The position numbers and the translations under genes were made by a program. Shown piece after piece: positions 42,926-53,261 of a DNA stretch of 64,000 bases. Below the pieces are notes generated by a model. The model made no database searches. It worked only from the letters and a program-made list of their open reading frames with translations, and was not told the DNA's origin. The number at the start of each line of letters is the position of its first letter. Within the stretch, counting starts at the first letter, position 1. The DNA is from Streptomyces leeuwenhoekii (lineage in GTDB: Bacteria > Actinomycetota > Actinomycetes > Streptomycetales > Streptomycetaceae): NCBI RefSeq assembly GCF_001013905.1, contig NZ_LN831790.1, positions 4,106,001-4,170,000 on the forward strand, read 5' to 3'.

Positions 42926-44689
42926 CTACTTCGGCTGCGGCTTGCGCACCGTCAGGTGCAGTTCCTTCAGCCGGGACTCGTCCAGCTCGGTCGGCGCGCC
43001 CATCATCAGGTCCTGGGCGTTGCCGTTGAGCGGGAAGGCGATCGTCTCGCGGATGTTCGGCTCGTCCGCGAGGAGCATGACGATGCGGTCGACGCCGGGG
43101 GCGATGCCGCCGTGCGGCGGGGCGCCGAAGCGGAAGGCGCGCAGCATGCCGGCGAACTCACGCTCGACGGTCTCGTGGTCGTAGCCCGCGATCTCGAACG
43201 CCTTGAGCATGATGTCCGGCTCGTGGTTCCGGATCGCGCCGGAGGACAGCTCCACACCGTTGCAGACGATGTCGTACTGCCAGGCAAGGATGTCCAGCGG
43301 GTCCTGGGACTCCAGGGCCTCCATGCCGCCCTGCGGCATCGAGAAGGGGTTGTGCGAGAAGTCGATCTTGCCGGTCTCCTCGTCCTTCTCGTACATCGGG
43401 AAGTCGACGATCCAGCAGAAGCGGAAGACGTTCTCCTCGAAGTGACCGGCGCGCCGGGCGGCCTCGACCCGCACCGCGCCCATGATCTTGGAGACCTCGT
43501 CGAACTCGCCCGCGCCGAAGAAGACCGCGTGACCGGGGGCCAGCGACAGGCGCTTGGTGAGCTCGGCGACGTTGTCCTCGGTGAGGAACTTGGCGATCGG
43601 CCCGGTGAGCGTGCCGTCCTCGCCGACGCGCACCCAGGCCAGGCCCTTGGCGCCCTGCGAGACGGCGTAGTCACCGAGCTGGTCGAAGAACTTGCGGGGC
43701 TGGGCGGCGACGTCCGGCACCGGCAGGGCACGCACGTGCTTGCCGGCGAACGCCTTGAACTCGGAGCCCTCGAAGATGTCGGTGATGTCGACGAGCTCCA
43801 GCTTGGCGCGCAGGTCGGGCTTGTCGGAGCCGTACTTCAGCATCGCCTCGCGGAACGGGATCCGCGGGAAGGGCGAGGTGACCTCGCGGCCGCCGCCGAA
43901 CTCGGTGAACAGCTCGGTCATGAGCTTCTCGATCGGCTGGAAGACGTCCTCCTGCTCGACGAAGCTCATCTCGACGTCGAGCTGGTAGAACTCGCCCGGC
44001 GAGCGGTCGGCGCGGGCGTCCTCGTCGCGGAAGCAGGGCGCGATCTGGAAGTACCGGTCGAAGCCGGAGATCATCAGGAGCTGCTTGAACTGCTGCGGGG
44101 CCTGCGGGAGGGCGTAGAACCTGCCCGGGTGCAGACGGGAGGGGACCACGAAGTCGCGGGCGCCCTCGGGCGAGGTCGCCGTCAGGATCGGGGTCGCCAG
44201 CTCGTTGAAGCCCAGCGCCGACATCTTCTGGCGGATCGCCGAGATGACCTGCGTGCGCAGCATGATGTTGCGGTGCATGCGCTCGCGGCGCAGGTCCAGG
44301 AAGCGGTACTCCAGGCGCCGCTCCTCGTTGACCCCGTCCTCGGTGTTGATGGTGAAGGGGAGCGGGGCGGCGGCGCCCAGCAGCTCGACCTCGCCGACCT
44401 CGACCTCGATCTCGCCGGTCGGCAGGTCGGGGTTCACGTTCTCGGTTCCACGTGAAACAACCCGGCCGTCGACGCGGACGGTCGACTCCTTGGAGATCTT
44501 GTCGAGCGCCTCGTACGCGGGGGTGCCCGGACGGGCGACGAGCTGCGTGATGCCGTAGTGGTCGCGCAGATCGATGAAGAGGATGCCGCCCAGGTCGCGC
44601 CGATTGTGCAGCCAGCCACTCAGCCGGACGTCGGTGCCGACGTCAGAGGCGCGGAGCTCGCCGCAGGTGTGGGACCTGTACCGATGCAT
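42926..44689 (-). CDS. aspS: Aspartyl-tRNA synthetase, bacterial type
   Basis: A 587-residue class IIb synthetase. The N-terminal OB-fold anticodon domain begins [18 protein letters not shown]. Motif 2 appears around [20 protein letters not shown] and motif 3 in [14 protein letters not shown]. The bacterial GAD insertion lies between about 290 and 410. The length fits bacterial AspRS. Actinobacteria often rely on a non-discriminating AspRS with GatCAB; which type this is cannot be read with certainty. The first two residues suggest a genuine ATG start at 44689. The downstream hairpin terminates it. Confidence 0.97.
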   Translation of the reverse strand: MHRYRSHTCGELRASDVGTDVRLSGWLHNRRDLGGILFIDLRDHYGITQLVARPGTPAYEALDKISKESTVRVDGRVVSRGTENVNPDLPTGEIEVEVGEVELLGAAAPLPFTINTEDGVNEERRLEYRFLDLRRERMHRNIMLRTQVISAIRQKMSALGFNELATPILTATSPEGARDFVVPSRLHPGRFYALPQAPQQFKQLLMISGFDRYFQIAPCFRDEDARADRSPGEFYQLDVEMSFVEQEDVFQPIEKLMTELFTEFGGGREVTSPFPRIPFREAMLKYGSDKPDLRAKLELVDITDIFEGSEFKAFAGKHVRALPVPDVAAQPRKFFDQLGDYAVSQGAKGLAWVRVGEDGTLTGPIAKFLTEDNVAELTKRLSLAPGHAVFFGAGEFDEVSKIMGAVRVEAARRAGHFEENVFRFCWIVDFPMYEKDEETGKIDFSHNPFSMPQGGMEALESQDPLDILAWQYDIVCNGVELSSGAIRNHEPDIMLKAFEIAGYDHETVEREFAGMLRAFRFGAPPHGGIAPGVDRIVMLLADEPNIRETIAFPLNGNAQDLMMGAPTELDESRLKELHLTVRKPQPK

Positions 44690-44926
44690 CGTCGTTCATC
44701 CAGTCTTCGCGGATTCGGGAATCTCCGGGGCCCGGTGCCCGGACTTTCCCAGGGTACCGGCCGCCCCACGGTCGGCTCTCCTCCCTTTCGCCTCCCTTTC
44801 CGCCGGAGCACGGCTCCGCCGGAGCGCGTCCGGGGCCGTACCCCGGCCGCCCACCGCCCGCGCACCGCCCGCCCACCGGCACGCGAGCGGTGGCAGCGGG
44901 CGAAGACATCTTCTTAAAGTGGGGCA

Positions 44927-47086
44927 ATGCGCACTGGTGAGCCCCTGCCCGCCGTGGGGGACGTCCTCGCCGCCCTGGACACCGGGCTGTGGCACTGGGA
45001 CACCGCGACCGGGCTGGTGGCGGTCGACGCCGAGGCGGCCCGGCTGCTCGGGCTGCCCGCCCGGCAGGCGACCATGACGGAGGCCCAGGTCCGCGCCCGG
45101 CTCCATCCGGGTGACTGGGCCGAGGTCACCGGCGTGGTGCAGCTCGCGGCGGCCGAGGGCACCGTCGCCGAGGCGCGCCTGAGGGTCATGGACGAGCGGG
45201 GCGGGGTGGTGCGCGTCGTGCGCAGCCGTTCCCGGCCGTCCTTCGACCCGGAGCGCAAGGCGTACCGGCTCGTCGGCACCCTCCAGGAGGTCAGCGATCC
45301 GGCACCGGGCACGGCCGCCGTGAGCGAGGGCGCGGTCACCGGCGACTGGCGGCGCTCGCGGGAGGCATTCCTGCTGGACGCGGGCCGGGCGCTCGCGGAG
45401 GCCCGGTCCACGCAGGAGGTGCTGCGGGTCGTGGCGAATCTGGCGATGCCGGGTTTCTCGCCGGACGGGCTCGCGGTCTTCGGCGTGGAGGGCGACCGGC
45501 TGACGATCATCGGTCACCACGGACAGCGGCCGGGGGACGAGAACCCGTTCGCGCAGATGTCCCTGGAGACGGACTATCCGGCGGCCGAGGTGGTCCGCAC
45601 CGGCCGGGCCGTCTACCTTTCCTCGCCGGAGGAGTACCGGGCCCGCTACCCGCTCACCTGGCCGCTGGCCCAGCGCTTCGGCCGCAGCTCGTGGGCGTTC
45701 ATGCCGCTGACCGTGGCGGGCCGCACGATGGGCGCCTGGATGGCCGGTTTCGCCTATCCGGTCGCGTTCACCCCGGACGAGCGGTCCGTGCTGGCCACGG
45801 TCGCCCGGATGCTGGCGCAGGCCCTGTCGCGGGCCGGGGCCGCCGAGACCCAGCGGGAGCTGACCGACGGGCTCCAGCGGTCGATGCTGCCGGTGCTGGG
45901 CCCGCGGATCCCGGGCATGGGCGTCGCCGCCCGCTATGTGCCCACCGGGGGCGGACTCCAGGTGGGCGGCGACTGGTACGACGTGATCGCGCTGCCACAG
46001 GGGCGCTTCGCGCTGGTCATCGGCGATGTGCAGGGGCACGACGTACGGGCGGCCGGCCTGATGGGGCAACTGCGCATCGCCCTGCGCGCCTACGCCTCCG
46101 AGGGGCACCGCCCCGACGCGGTCCTCTCCCGCGCCTCCCGTTTCTTCCACGACCTCGCCGACAACCCCGACGACCCCGGCGACCTGCGCTTCGCGACCTG
46201 TCTGTACGCCGAGGTCGATCCCGGGACCGGGACGGTGGAGACCGCCCGCGCCGGCCATCTGGACCCGGTGGTGCGCATGGCGGACGGGACCGCGCTGCTG
46301 CGGGCCACGGCCGGAGGGCTCCCCCTCGGCATCGACCCGGACGGCGACTACCCGACCACGCGCCTGGCGCTGGAGCCCGGCGAGACGCTGCTGCTGTGCA
46401 CGGACGGCCTGGTGGAGACCGGCGGCCACGACCTGTACACCGGCTGGCTGCGCATCCGGCGGATCCTGGAGGAGAGCGACGGCGACCTGGAGGGGCTGGC
46501 CGACACGCTGGTGCAGGCCGTGCTCGGGCCGTCCTCGCACCACACCACCGGCCCGCTGGCCGACCGGCGCGAGGACGACATCGCCCTGGTGCTGCTGCGC
46601 CGCGACGAGGAGACCGGCGGCGTCCTGCGGCGGCCGGTGCGCCGCACGATGCTCACCATCGCCCAGGCCGAGCCCGAGCGGATCGCCACCGCCCGCCGCC
46701 ATCTGCGCGACCTGCTGCACGACTGGCCCAGCGAGGACCAGACCGACGCGGCGGTGCTGCTGCTGTCCGAGACGCTGACCAATGTGCTCGTCCACACCGA
46801 CGCCGACGCCCTGCTGGTGGCGGAGGTGACCGGGGAGCCGGGCGAGCGGCGGATCCGCATCGAGGTCTTCGACAACGGCGAGGATCTGCCGCACCGGCGG
46901 CGGCCTGGGGAAATGGCGTCCTCCGGGCGCGGACTGATGCTGATCGAGCTGCTCGCGGACGAGTGGGGCGTCGCCCCGCGCGGGAAGGGCAAGAGCATCT
47001 GGTTCGAGATCTACGAGCGCGGTGCCGAGGGCTCCGGAGACCCGGAGGGTCCGGGCGAGGCGGGGGGCGGCTGCGCCGCCGCGTAG
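44927..47086 (+). CDS. SpoIIE family phosphatase with PAS, GAF and ATPase domains
   Basis: A 719-residue signalling protein. A PAS domain (about 10-125), a GAF domain (about 150-300), a PP2C/SpoIIE phosphatase (about 315-545; GGDWYDV, GDVQGHD, LCTDGLVE, DDIALVLL) and a C-terminal GHKL ATPase (about 565-705; LSETLTNVLVHT, GRGLMLIELL). It combines phosphatase and anti-sigma kinase, the usual Streptomyces partner-switching design, probably with a diffusible or redox ligand. TAAAGT ends 6 bases before the ATG, suggesting a leaderless transcript. Its 3' end overlaps the convergent transporter gene by 76 bp. Confidence 0.92.
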   Translation: MRTGEPLPAVGDVLAALDTGLWHWDTATGLVAVDAEAARLLGLPARQATMTEAQVRARLHPGDWAEVTGVVQLAAAEGTVAEARLRVMDERGGVVRVVRSRSRPSFDPERKAYRLVGTLQEVSDPAPGTAAVSEGAVTGDWRRSREAFLLDAGRALAEARSTQEVLRVVANLAMPGFSPDGLAVFGVEGDRLTIIGHHGQRPGDENPFAQMSLETDYPAAEVVRTGRAVYLSSPEEYRARYPLTWPLAQRFGRSSWAFMPLTVAGRTMGAWMAGFAYPVAFTPDERSVLATVARMLAQALSRAGAAETQRELTDGLQRSMLPVLGPRIPGMGVAARYVPTGGGLQVGGDWYDVIALPQGRFALVIGDVQGHDVRAAGLMGQLRIALRAYASEGHRPDAVLSRASRFFHDLADNPDDPGDLRFATCLYAEVDPGTGTVETARAGHLDPVVRMADGTALLRATAGGLPLGIDPDGDYPTTRLALEPGETLLLCTDGLVETGGHDLYTGWLRIRRILEESDGDLEGLADTLVQAVLGPSSHHTTGPLADRREDDIALVLLRRDEETGGVLRRPVRRTMLTIAQAEPERIATARRHLRDLLHDWPSEDQTDAAVLLLSETLTNVLVHTDADALLVAEVTGEPGERRIRIEVFDNGEDLPHRRRPGEMASSGRGLMLIELLADEWGVAPRGKGKSIWFEIYERGAEGSGDPEGPGEAGGGCAAA

Positions 47087-48114
47087 CGGTCCCGCAGCTC
47101 GTGGGCGACGCCGAAGGCGGCGGCCGTCAGCGGTACCGCGAGCAGCATCCCGACGATCCCGGCCACCGACGCGCCGCCGGTGATCGTCACCATGACCACC
47201 GCCGGATGCATCTGAACCGTCCGGCTCTGGATCAGCGGCTGGAGCACATGCCCCTCCAGCACCTGCACGGCCAGCACCACCCCGAGCGCCCACAGCGCGA
47301 TGACGAAGCCCCGGTCGGCGAGGGCGACCAGCACCGCCATCGCCCCGGAGAGGAAGGCGCCGAGGTAGGGGATGTAGGCGGCGACGAAGACCAGCGCGCC
47401 CAGGCCGACGGCGCCCGGCACGTCGAGGACGAGCAGGCCGACGGTGATGCAGAGGGCGTCGATCAGGGCGATGAACGTGGTCCCGCGCATGAAGCCCTCG
47501 ACGGCCTCGAAGGCCCGCCGGGCCATCGCCTCCGCGGTGTCGCCGCCGCGGCGCGGGACGAGCGAGCGCAGGGCGCCGACGGCCCGGTCGGAGTCCCGCA
47601 GGAAGAAGAAGACGAGCAGCAGGGCGAGGACGGCCATGGCGATGACCTCGCCCACCACGCTGACCCCGCTGATCACCCCGGAGGCGGCGGTCCCGCCGAA
47701 CTTCGACAGCAGCTCGCGCGCGTTGGAGGCCAGGTCGTCCAGCGAGGTCCCGGCCGCGCCGAAGTGGCCGGCGAGGTCCTGGGCGGCGTTGCGGAGCGAG
47801 GCGATGATCTGGTCGCCGGTGTCGATGAGCGCGGCCACCACGATGTACACGGCCCCGCCCACCACGGCGACGACGGCGACGCAGGTCAGCCCGGCGGCCA
47901 GCGACCGCTGCACCCCGGAGCGCACCAGCCACCGGTACACCGGGCCGAGCAGGGCCGAGCCGAGCAGGGCGAGCAGTACGGGCACCACCGCCGTGCGGAA
48001 CTCCACGCACAGCCGGATCGCGACGTAGACCACGCCGCTGACGAGCAGCGCGACGGCGCACCAGGCGCCGAGACGGCGTACGGGCTCGGGCAGCGGCGGC
48101 GTGGGGGCGTGCAC
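47011..48114 (-). CDS. AI-2E family transporter
   Basis: A 367-residue membrane protein with seven to eight TM helices in the pattern of the AI-2E/PerM family: WCAVALLVSGVVYVAIRLC, two early helices, AMAVLALLLVFFFLRDSD, ALIDALCITVGLLVLDVPGA, VFVAAYIPYLGAFLSG, and the conserved HVLQPLIQSRTVQMHP. Members export autoinducers or act as Na+/H+ antiporters; the true substrate is unknown. A Pro/Ser-rich tail follows. It converges with, and overlaps by 76 bp, the SpoIIE-type phosphatase gene. Confidence 0.88.
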   Translation of the reverse strand: MHAPTPPLPEPVRRLGAWCAVALLVSGVVYVAIRLCVEFRTAVVPVLLALLGSALLGPVYRWLVRSGVQRSLAAGLTCVAVVAVVGGAVYIVVAALIDTGDQIIASLRNAAQDLAGHFGAAGTSLDDLASNARELLSKFGGTAASGVISGVSVVGEVIAMAVLALLLVFFFLRDSDRAVGALRSLVPRRGGDTAEAMARRAFEAVEGFMRGTTFIALIDALCITVGLLVLDVPGAVGLGALVFVAAYIPYLGAFLSGAMAVLVALADRGFVIALWALGVVLAVQVLEGHVLQPLIQSRTVQMHPAVVMVTITGGASVAGIVGMLLAVPLTAAAFGVAHELRDRYAAAQPPPASPGPSGSPEPSAPRS

Positions 48115-48216
48115 GCCTCCAGCGGATCACGCCCCGGGCGGACCGTCCTGCGCGGACGGCCGCCCGGGTGACGCTTCGTCACCGGACGGCCGCCTTCATG
48201 ACGCCCCGTCAGCCGA

Positions 48217-49194
48217 TCAGGCTTCCGGTCCGCCCGCCGACATGCCGTGCACCGCGGGGACGGTGCCCAGCCGGCCCTTCTGATAGTCCTCGAACGCCTG
48301 CATGAGCTCGTCCTTGGTGTTCATCACGAACGGGCCGTAGTGGACCATCGGCTCGCGGATCGGCCGGCCGCCGAGCAGGACGACCTCCAGGTCCGGCGTA
48401 CGGGACTCCTGCCGGTCGTCGGCGCGGACGGTGATCGAGGATCCGGCGCCGAAGACGGCGGTCTGGCCCAGGTGGACCGGACGGCGCTCGGCACCGACGC
48501 TGCCCCGCCCGGCCAGCACGTACGCCAGGCCGTTGAAGTCCTCCCGCCACGGCAGGGTTATCTCCGCGCCCGGCGCCAGCGTGGCGTGGATCATCGTGAT
48601 CGGCGTGTGGGTGATGCCGGGACCGGCGTGGCCGTCCAGCTCACCGGCGATGACACGCAGCAGGGCGCCGCCGTCGGGCGAGGTCAGCAGCTGGACCTGG
48701 CCGCCGCGGATGTCCTGGTAGCGCGGGGCCATCATCTTGTCCCTGGCCGGCAGGTTCACCCAGAGCTGGAGGCCGTGGAAGACGCCGCCGGACATCACCA
48801 GCGCCTCCGGCGGGGCCTCGATGTGCAGCAGGCCGCTGCCCGCGGTCATCCACTGGGTGTCGCCGTTGGTGATGGAGCCGCCGCCACCGTGGCTGTCCTG
48901 GTGGTCGAAGGCGCCGTCGATGATGTAGGTGACGGTCTCGAAGCCCCGGTGGGGGTGCCAGGGGGTGCCCTTGGGCTCTCCGGGCGCGTACTCCACCTCA
49001 CCCATCTGGTCCATCATGATGAACGGGTCGAGGTGGCGGTAGTTGATCCCCGCGAACGCCCGGCGCACCGGGAATCCCTCCCCCTCGAAACCGCTGGGCG
49101 CGGTCGTGACGGTGAGCACGGGACGTGCCACGGCGTCGGCGGGGGCGGTCACACGGGGCAGCGTCAACGGGTTCTCGACGGTCACGGCAGGCAT
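48217..49194 (-). CDS. Pirin family protein
   Basis: A 325-residue bicupin of the pirin family. The N-terminal metal-binding motif is HPHRGFETVTYIIDG with a further His/Glu pair in GDTQWMTAGSGLLHIEAPPE. The C-terminal cupin carries GRGSVGAERRPVHL. Pirins are iron-dependent quercetinase-like dioxygenases or redox regulators of catabolic enzymes in Streptomyces. The ATG at 49194 follows GAGGAGG. A 16-bp imperfect palindrome lies about 31 bp upstream and could be a MarR-type operator. Confidence 0.92.
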   Translation of the reverse strand: MPAVTVENPLTLPRVTAPADAVARPVLTVTTAPSGFEGEGFPVRRAFAGINYRHLDPFIMMDQMGEVEYAPGEPKGTPWHPHRGFETVTYIIDGAFDHQDSHGGGGSITNGDTQWMTAGSGLLHIEAPPEALVMSGGVFHGLQLWVNLPARDKMMAPRYQDIRGGQVQLLTSPDGGALLRVIAGELDGHAGPGITHTPITMIHATLAPGAEITLPWREDFNGLAYVLAGRGSVGAERRPVHLGQTAVFGAGSSITVRADDRQESRTPDLEVVLLGGRPIREPMVHYGPFVMNTKDELMQAFEDYQKGRLGTVPAVHGMSAGGPEA

Positions 49195-49224
49195 GTCGGT
49201 ACCTCCTCAGGTACGACCCACTTT

Positions 49225-49240
49225 AGTTGAGCGTTGAACT
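49225..49240. promoter_or_regulatory. Candidate operator upstream of the pirin gene
   Basis: AGTTGAGCGTTGAACT matches its reverse complement at 12 of 16 positions and resembles MarR-type sites. It lies 30 bp before the start codon and 23 bp from the SseB terminator. Confidence 0.35.
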
Positions 49241-49263
49241 TCTTGCCACCCCCAACAGGAAAA

Positions 49264-49286
49264 GCCCGGGGGAGATTCCCCCGGGC
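49264..49286 (-). terminator. Terminator of the SseB-domain gene
   Basis: A 9-bp perfect stem (49264-49272 with 49278-49286), 22 bp after the stop, followed on the minus strand by TTTTCC, an unusually clear U-tract for this genome. Confidence 0.75.
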
Positions 49287-49308
49287 CCGTACGACGCGTC
49301 GGCGACGG

Positions 49309-49776
49309 CTAGCCGTACATCCGCCGCATGGCGAAGTCGACCATCTCCTCCACCGCCTTGGCGTCGAAGACGATCCGGTGCTGACCCTCCATGTCCAGCA
49401 CGAAGCCGTAGCCGGTCGGCAGCAGGTCCAGCACCTCCGCGCCGGTGATCACGAAGTACTTGGACTCCTTGCCCGCGTAGCGCCGCAGCTCCTTGAGGGT
49501 GGTGAACATCGGGATCACCGGCTGCTGGGTGTTGTGCAGGGCGAGGAAACCGGGGTTGTCGCCGCGCGGGCAGTAGACCTTCGACGTCGCGAAGATCTGC
49601 TGGAAGTCCTCGGCGGTCATCTGCCCGGTGGTGAAGGCGCGCACCGCGTCCGCGAGCGACGGCGGGGACGGCTCGGGGTACAACGGCGGCTGCTGCCCGT
49701 AGCCGCCGTTCATCGGCTGCTGCGGCGGGGCGTACTGCTGCTGCTGAGGGCCCGCGGTCTGGTCGTAGCCGTACAT
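49309..49776 (-). CDS. SseB family protein
   Basis: A 155-residue cytoplasmic protein. The N-terminal 35 residues are Gln/Pro/Tyr-rich and disordered. Residues about 40-150 form the SseB domain (SLADAVRAFTTGQMTAEDFQ, ALHNTQQPVIPMFTTLKELR, PTGYGFVLDMEGQHRIVF). In Gram-negatives the SseB name refers to secretion chaperones; in Streptomyces the role is unknown. The intergenic space to the next plus-strand gene is 144 bp with its own promoter. Confidence 0.9.
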   Translation of the reverse strand: MYGYDQTAGPQQQQYAPPQQPMNGGYGQQPPLYPEPSPPSLADAVRAFTTGQMTAEDFQQIFATSKVYCPRGDNPGFLALHNTQQPVIPMFTTLKELRRYAGKESKYFVITGAEVLDLLPTGYGFVLDMEGQHRIVFDAKAVEEMVDFAMRRMYG

Positions 49777-49826
49777 GCCGCAAAGAGTATCGAGTCACAG
49801 ATGACCCGCTCGGGGTTGCTTCTTAT

Positions 49827-49838
49827 TACCGACGGGTA
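49827..49838. promoter_or_regulatory. Short inverted repeat in the acyl-CoA dehydrogenase promoter
   Basis: TACC and GGTA separated by GACG, directly overlapping the probable -10 TAGCAT (49837-49842). TetR-type regulators of fatty-acid genes use sites of similar shape; this assignment is tentative. Confidence 0.3.
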
Positions 49839-49920
49839 GCATCATCGTAGCTACTAGCTGGTAAGTGAAACTGTGCGCGAGGAGTCAGCGCCTCGCCCAT
49901 CTCTCTACGGAGCCGTCGCC

Positions 49921-51747
49921 ATGGGGCACTACAAGTCGAACCTCCGGGACATCGAGTTCAACCTCTTCGAGGTGCTCGGCCGCGACAAGCTGTACGGCAC
50001 CGGCCCGTTCGCGGAGATGGACGTCGACACCGCCAGGAGCATCCTCGAGGAGCTGACCCGCCTCTCGGAGAACGAGCTGGCGGAGTCCTTCGCCGACGCC
50101 GACCGCAACCCGCCGGTCTTCGACCCGGAGACGAACACCGCGCCCATCCCGGAGTCCTTCAAGAAGAGCTACCAGGCCTTCATGGACTCCGAGTACTGGC
50201 GGCTCGGCCTGCCCGAGGAGATCGGCGGCACCACCTCGCCGCGCTCCCTGATCTGGGCCTACGCGGAGCTGATCCTGGGCGCCAACCCGGCCGTGTGGAT
50301 GTACTCCTCCGGCCCGGCCTTCGCGGGCATCCTCTTCGACGAGGGCAACGAGGTCCAGAAGCACATCGCCAAGATCGCCGTCGAGCGCCAGTGGGGCTCG
50401 ACGATGGTGCTCACCGAGCCCGACGCCGGCTCGGACGTCGGCGCCGGCCGCGCCAAGGCCGTGCAGCAGGAGGACGGCTCCTGGCACATCGAGGGCGTGA
50501 AGCGCTTCATCACCTCCGGTGAGCACGACATGTCGGAGAACATCCTCCACTACGTCCTCGCCCGCCCCGAGGGCGCCGGCCCCGGCACCAAGGGCCTGTC
50601 CCTCTTCCTCGTCCCGAAGTACCTCTTCGACTTCGAGACCGGCGAGCTGGGCGAGCGCAACGGCGTCTACGCCACCAACGTCGAGCACAAGATGGGCCTG
50701 AAGGTCTCCAACACCTGCGAGATGACCTTCGGTGACCGCCACCCGGCCAAGGGCTGGCTGATCGGCGACAAGCACGACGGCATCCGCCAGATGTTCCGCA
50801 TCATCGAGTTCGCCCGGATGATGGTCGGCACGAAGGCGATCTCCACGCTGTCGACCGGCTACCTCAACGCGCTGGAGTACGCCAAGGAGCGCGTCCAGGG
50901 CCCGGACCTGGCCAACTTCATGGACAAGACCGCGCCCAAGGTCACCATCACCCACCACCCCGACGTGCGCCGCTCGCTGATGACGCAGAAGGCGTACGCG
51001 GAGGGCATGCGCGCCCTGGTGATGTACACCGCCTCCATCCAGGACGAGATCCAGGTCAAGGAGGCGAACGGCGAGGACGCCTCCACCGAGCACGCCCTCA
51101 ACGACCTCCTGCTGCCGATCGTCAAGGGCTACGGCTCGGAGAAGGCGTACGAGCAGCTCGCCCAGTCGCTCCAGACCTTCGGCGGCTCCGGCTTCCTCCA
51201 GGAGTACCCGGTCGAGCAGTACATCCGGGACTCCAAGATCGACACCCTCTACGAGGGCACCACCGCGATCCAGGGCCAGGACTACTTCTTCCGGAAGATC
51301 GTCCGCAACCAGGGCGCCGCGCTGAACTCCCTCGCCGAGGACATCAAGAAGTTTCTCGCCCTGGCCACCGGCGGCGAGGAGCTCGCCGGCGCCCGCGAGC
51401 ACCTCGCCAAGGCCGCCGTCGAGCTGGAGGCCATCGTCGGCCTGATGCTCACCGACCTCGCGGCCACCGAGAAGGACGTCAAGAACATCTACAAGGTGGG
51501 GCTCAACACCACCCGCCTGCTGATGGCCTCCGGTGACGTGATCGTCGGCTACCTGCTGCTCAAGGGCGCCGCGATCGCCGCCGAGAAGCTGCCCACGGCG
51601 TCCGCCAAGGACCGGGCGTTCTACACCGGCAAGATCGCCGCGGCGAAGTTCTTCGCCGCCAGCGTCCTGCCGGGCGTCACCTGCGCCCGCAAGGTGGCCG
51701 AGGGCGTCGACCTGGAGATCATGGAGCTGGACGAGGCCGCGTTCTAG
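49921..51747 (+). CDS. Acyl-CoA dehydrogenase
   Basis: A 608-residue FAD enzyme catalysing the first step of fatty acyl-CoA beta-oxidation. It begins with the typical actinobacterial N-terminal extension ([20 protein letters not shown]). The FAD-binding middle region includes [20 protein letters not shown], and the flavin/substrate strand contains [13 protein letters not shown]. The C-terminal helical domain contains the base-bearing stretch [17 protein letters not shown]. This long form resembles FadE5/AcdB-type long-chain enzymes. The ATG follows GGAG by 8 bases; an in-frame GTG upstream is less likely. A short palindrome TACC-GACG-GGTA lies 83 bp before the ATG, perhaps an operator. Confidence 0.93.
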   Translation: MGHYKSNLRDIEFNLFEVLGRDKLYGTGPFAEMDVDTARSILEELTRLSENELAESFADADRNPPVFDPETNTAPIPESFKKSYQAFMDSEYWRLGLPEEIGGTTSPRSLIWAYAELILGANPAVWMYSSGPAFAGILFDEGNEVQKHIAKIAVERQWGSTMVLTEPDAGSDVGAGRAKAVQQEDGSWHIEGVKRFITSGEHDMSENILHYVLARPEGAGPGTKGLSLFLVPKYLFDFETGELGERNGVYATNVEHKMGLKVSNTCEMTFGDRHPAKGWLIGDKHDGIRQMFRIIEFARMMVGTKAISTLSTGYLNALEYAKERVQGPDLANFMDKTAPKVTITHHPDVRRSLMTQKAYAEGMRALVMYTASIQDEIQVKEANGEDASTEHALNDLLLPIVKGYGSEKAYEQLAQSLQTFGGSGFLQEYPVEQYIRDSKIDTLYEGTTAIQGQDYFFRKIVRNQGAALNSLAEDIKKFLALATGGEELAGAREHLAKAAVELEAIVGLMLTDLAATEKDVKNIYKVGLNTTRLLMASGDVIVGYLLLKGAAIAAEKLPTASAKDRAFYTGKIAAAKFFAASVLPGVTCARKVAEGVDLEIMELDEAAF

Positions 51748-51861
51748 TCTCGCCCGTCCCCGCACGAAGGGTCCGTCTCCGCACACCGGGGGCGGTGCCC
51801 GCCCGAGGGTCCGTTCCCGTTCGACCGGGAGCGGGCCCTCGCCCGTCGTTAAGGTGAACCC

Positions 51862-53160
51862 ATGAGCGCACCCTCCCGCTTCCACCACCCCCACACCGAC
51901 GACCTCATGGCCTTCCTGGCGGCGAGTCCGACGCCGTACCACGCCGTGGCGAACGCCGCCGAGCGCCTGGAGAAGGCGGGCTTCCGGCAGGTCGCGGAGA
52001 CGGACGCCTGGGACGGGACCAGCGGCGGGAAGTACGTGCTGCGCGGCGGCGCGATCGTGGCCTGGTACGTCCCCGAGGGCTCGGCCCCCCACACCCCCTT
52101 CCGGATCGTCGGCGCCCACACCGACTCCCCCAACCTGCGCGTCAAGCCGCTGCCCGACAGCGGGGCGCACGGCTGGCGCCAGGTCGCCGTGGAGATCTAC
52201 GGCGGGCCGCTGATGAACTCCTGGCTCGACCGGGACCTGGGCCTGGCCGGCCGCCTCACCCTGCGGGACGGCTCGGCACGGCTGGTCGACGTCGACCGCC
52301 CGCTGCTGCGCGTCCCGCAGCTCGCCATCCACCTGGACCGCACCGTCTCCACCGAGGGCCTGAAGCTGGACAAGCAGCGGCACCTCCAGCCCGTGTGGGG
52401 CCTGGGCGACGACGTCCGCGACGGCGACCTCATCGCCTTCCTGGAGGAGACGTCCGGCATCCCCGCCGGCGAGGTCACCGGCTGGGACCTGATGACGTAC
52501 CCCGTGGAGGCCCCGGCCTACCTGGGCCGGGACCGGGAGCTGGTGGCGGGTCCGCGCATGGACAACCTGCTGTCCGTGCACGCCGGCACGGCCGCCCTGG
52601 CCGCCGTCGCCGCCTCCGGCGGCGCCCTGCCGTACATCCCCGTGCTGGCCGCCTTCGACCACGAGGAGAACGGCTCGCAGTCGGACACGGGCGCCGACGG
52701 CCCGCTCCTCGGCACGGTGCTGGAGCGCTCGGTGTTCGCGCGCGGCGGGTCGTACGAGGACCGGGCGCGCGCCTTCGCCGGCACCGTCTGCCTGTCCTCC
52801 GACACCGGGCACGCCGTCCACCCGAACTACGCCGAGCGGCACGACCCGACCCACCACCCGCGCGTCAACGGCGGCCCCATCCTGAAGGTCAACGTCAACA
52901 ACCGCTACGCGACCGACGGTTCGGGCCGCGCGGTGTTCGCCGCCGCCTGCGAGAAGGCCGGCGTCCCCTTCCAGTCCTTCGTCTCCCACAACTCCATGCC
53001 GTGCGGCACGACGATCGGTCCCATCACCGCCGCCCGGCACGGCATCCGCACGGTCGACATCGGCGTGGCGATCCTGTCGATGCACAGCGCCCGCGAGCTG
53101 TGCGGCGCGGACGACCCGTACCTGCTGGCGAACGCGCTGGTGGCGTTCCTGGAGGGCTAG
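51862..53160 (+). CDS. M18 family aminopeptidase
   Basis: A 432-residue dinuclear-zinc aminopeptidase of the M18 (aspartyl/aminopeptidase I) family. Metal and catalytic residues are seen in GAHTDSPNLRVK (His, Asp), AFDHEENGSQSDTG (Glu-Glu), SSDTGHAVHPNYAE and HNSMPCGTTIGPI. It removes N-terminal residues, preferentially acidic ones in known members, and forms large oligomers. Start ATG at 51862. TAAGGT ends 6 bases before it, so either a -10 for a leaderless mRNA or an AAGG ribosome site. Length normal. Confidence 0.94.
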   Translation: MSAPSRFHHPHTDDLMAFLAASPTPYHAVANAAERLEKAGFRQVAETDAWDGTSGGKYVLRGGAIVAWYVPEGSAPHTPFRIVGAHTDSPNLRVKPLPDSGAHGWRQVAVEIYGGPLMNSWLDRDLGLAGRLTLRDGSARLVDVDRPLLRVPQLAIHLDRTVSTEGLKLDKQRHLQPVWGLGDDVRDGDLIAFLEETSGIPAGEVTGWDLMTYPVEAPAYLGRDRELVAGPRMDNLLSVHAGTAALAAVAASGGALPYIPVLAAFDHEENGSQSDTGADGPLLGTVLERSVFARGGSYEDRARAFAGTVCLSSDTGHAVHPNYAERHDPTHHPRVNGGPILKVNVNNRYATDGSGRAVFAAACEKAGVPFQSFVSHNSMPCGTTIGPITAARHGIRTVDIGVAILSMHSARELCGADDPYLLANALVAFLEG

Positions 53161-53261
53161 AACGGCCCACGACTGCATGGGGGTTGACGCCCGGGGTACC
53201 CGCAGGGAACCGGATCGACCGGAAAGCCCGGACCGACCGGACCGACAGGGAGGCGACACTC

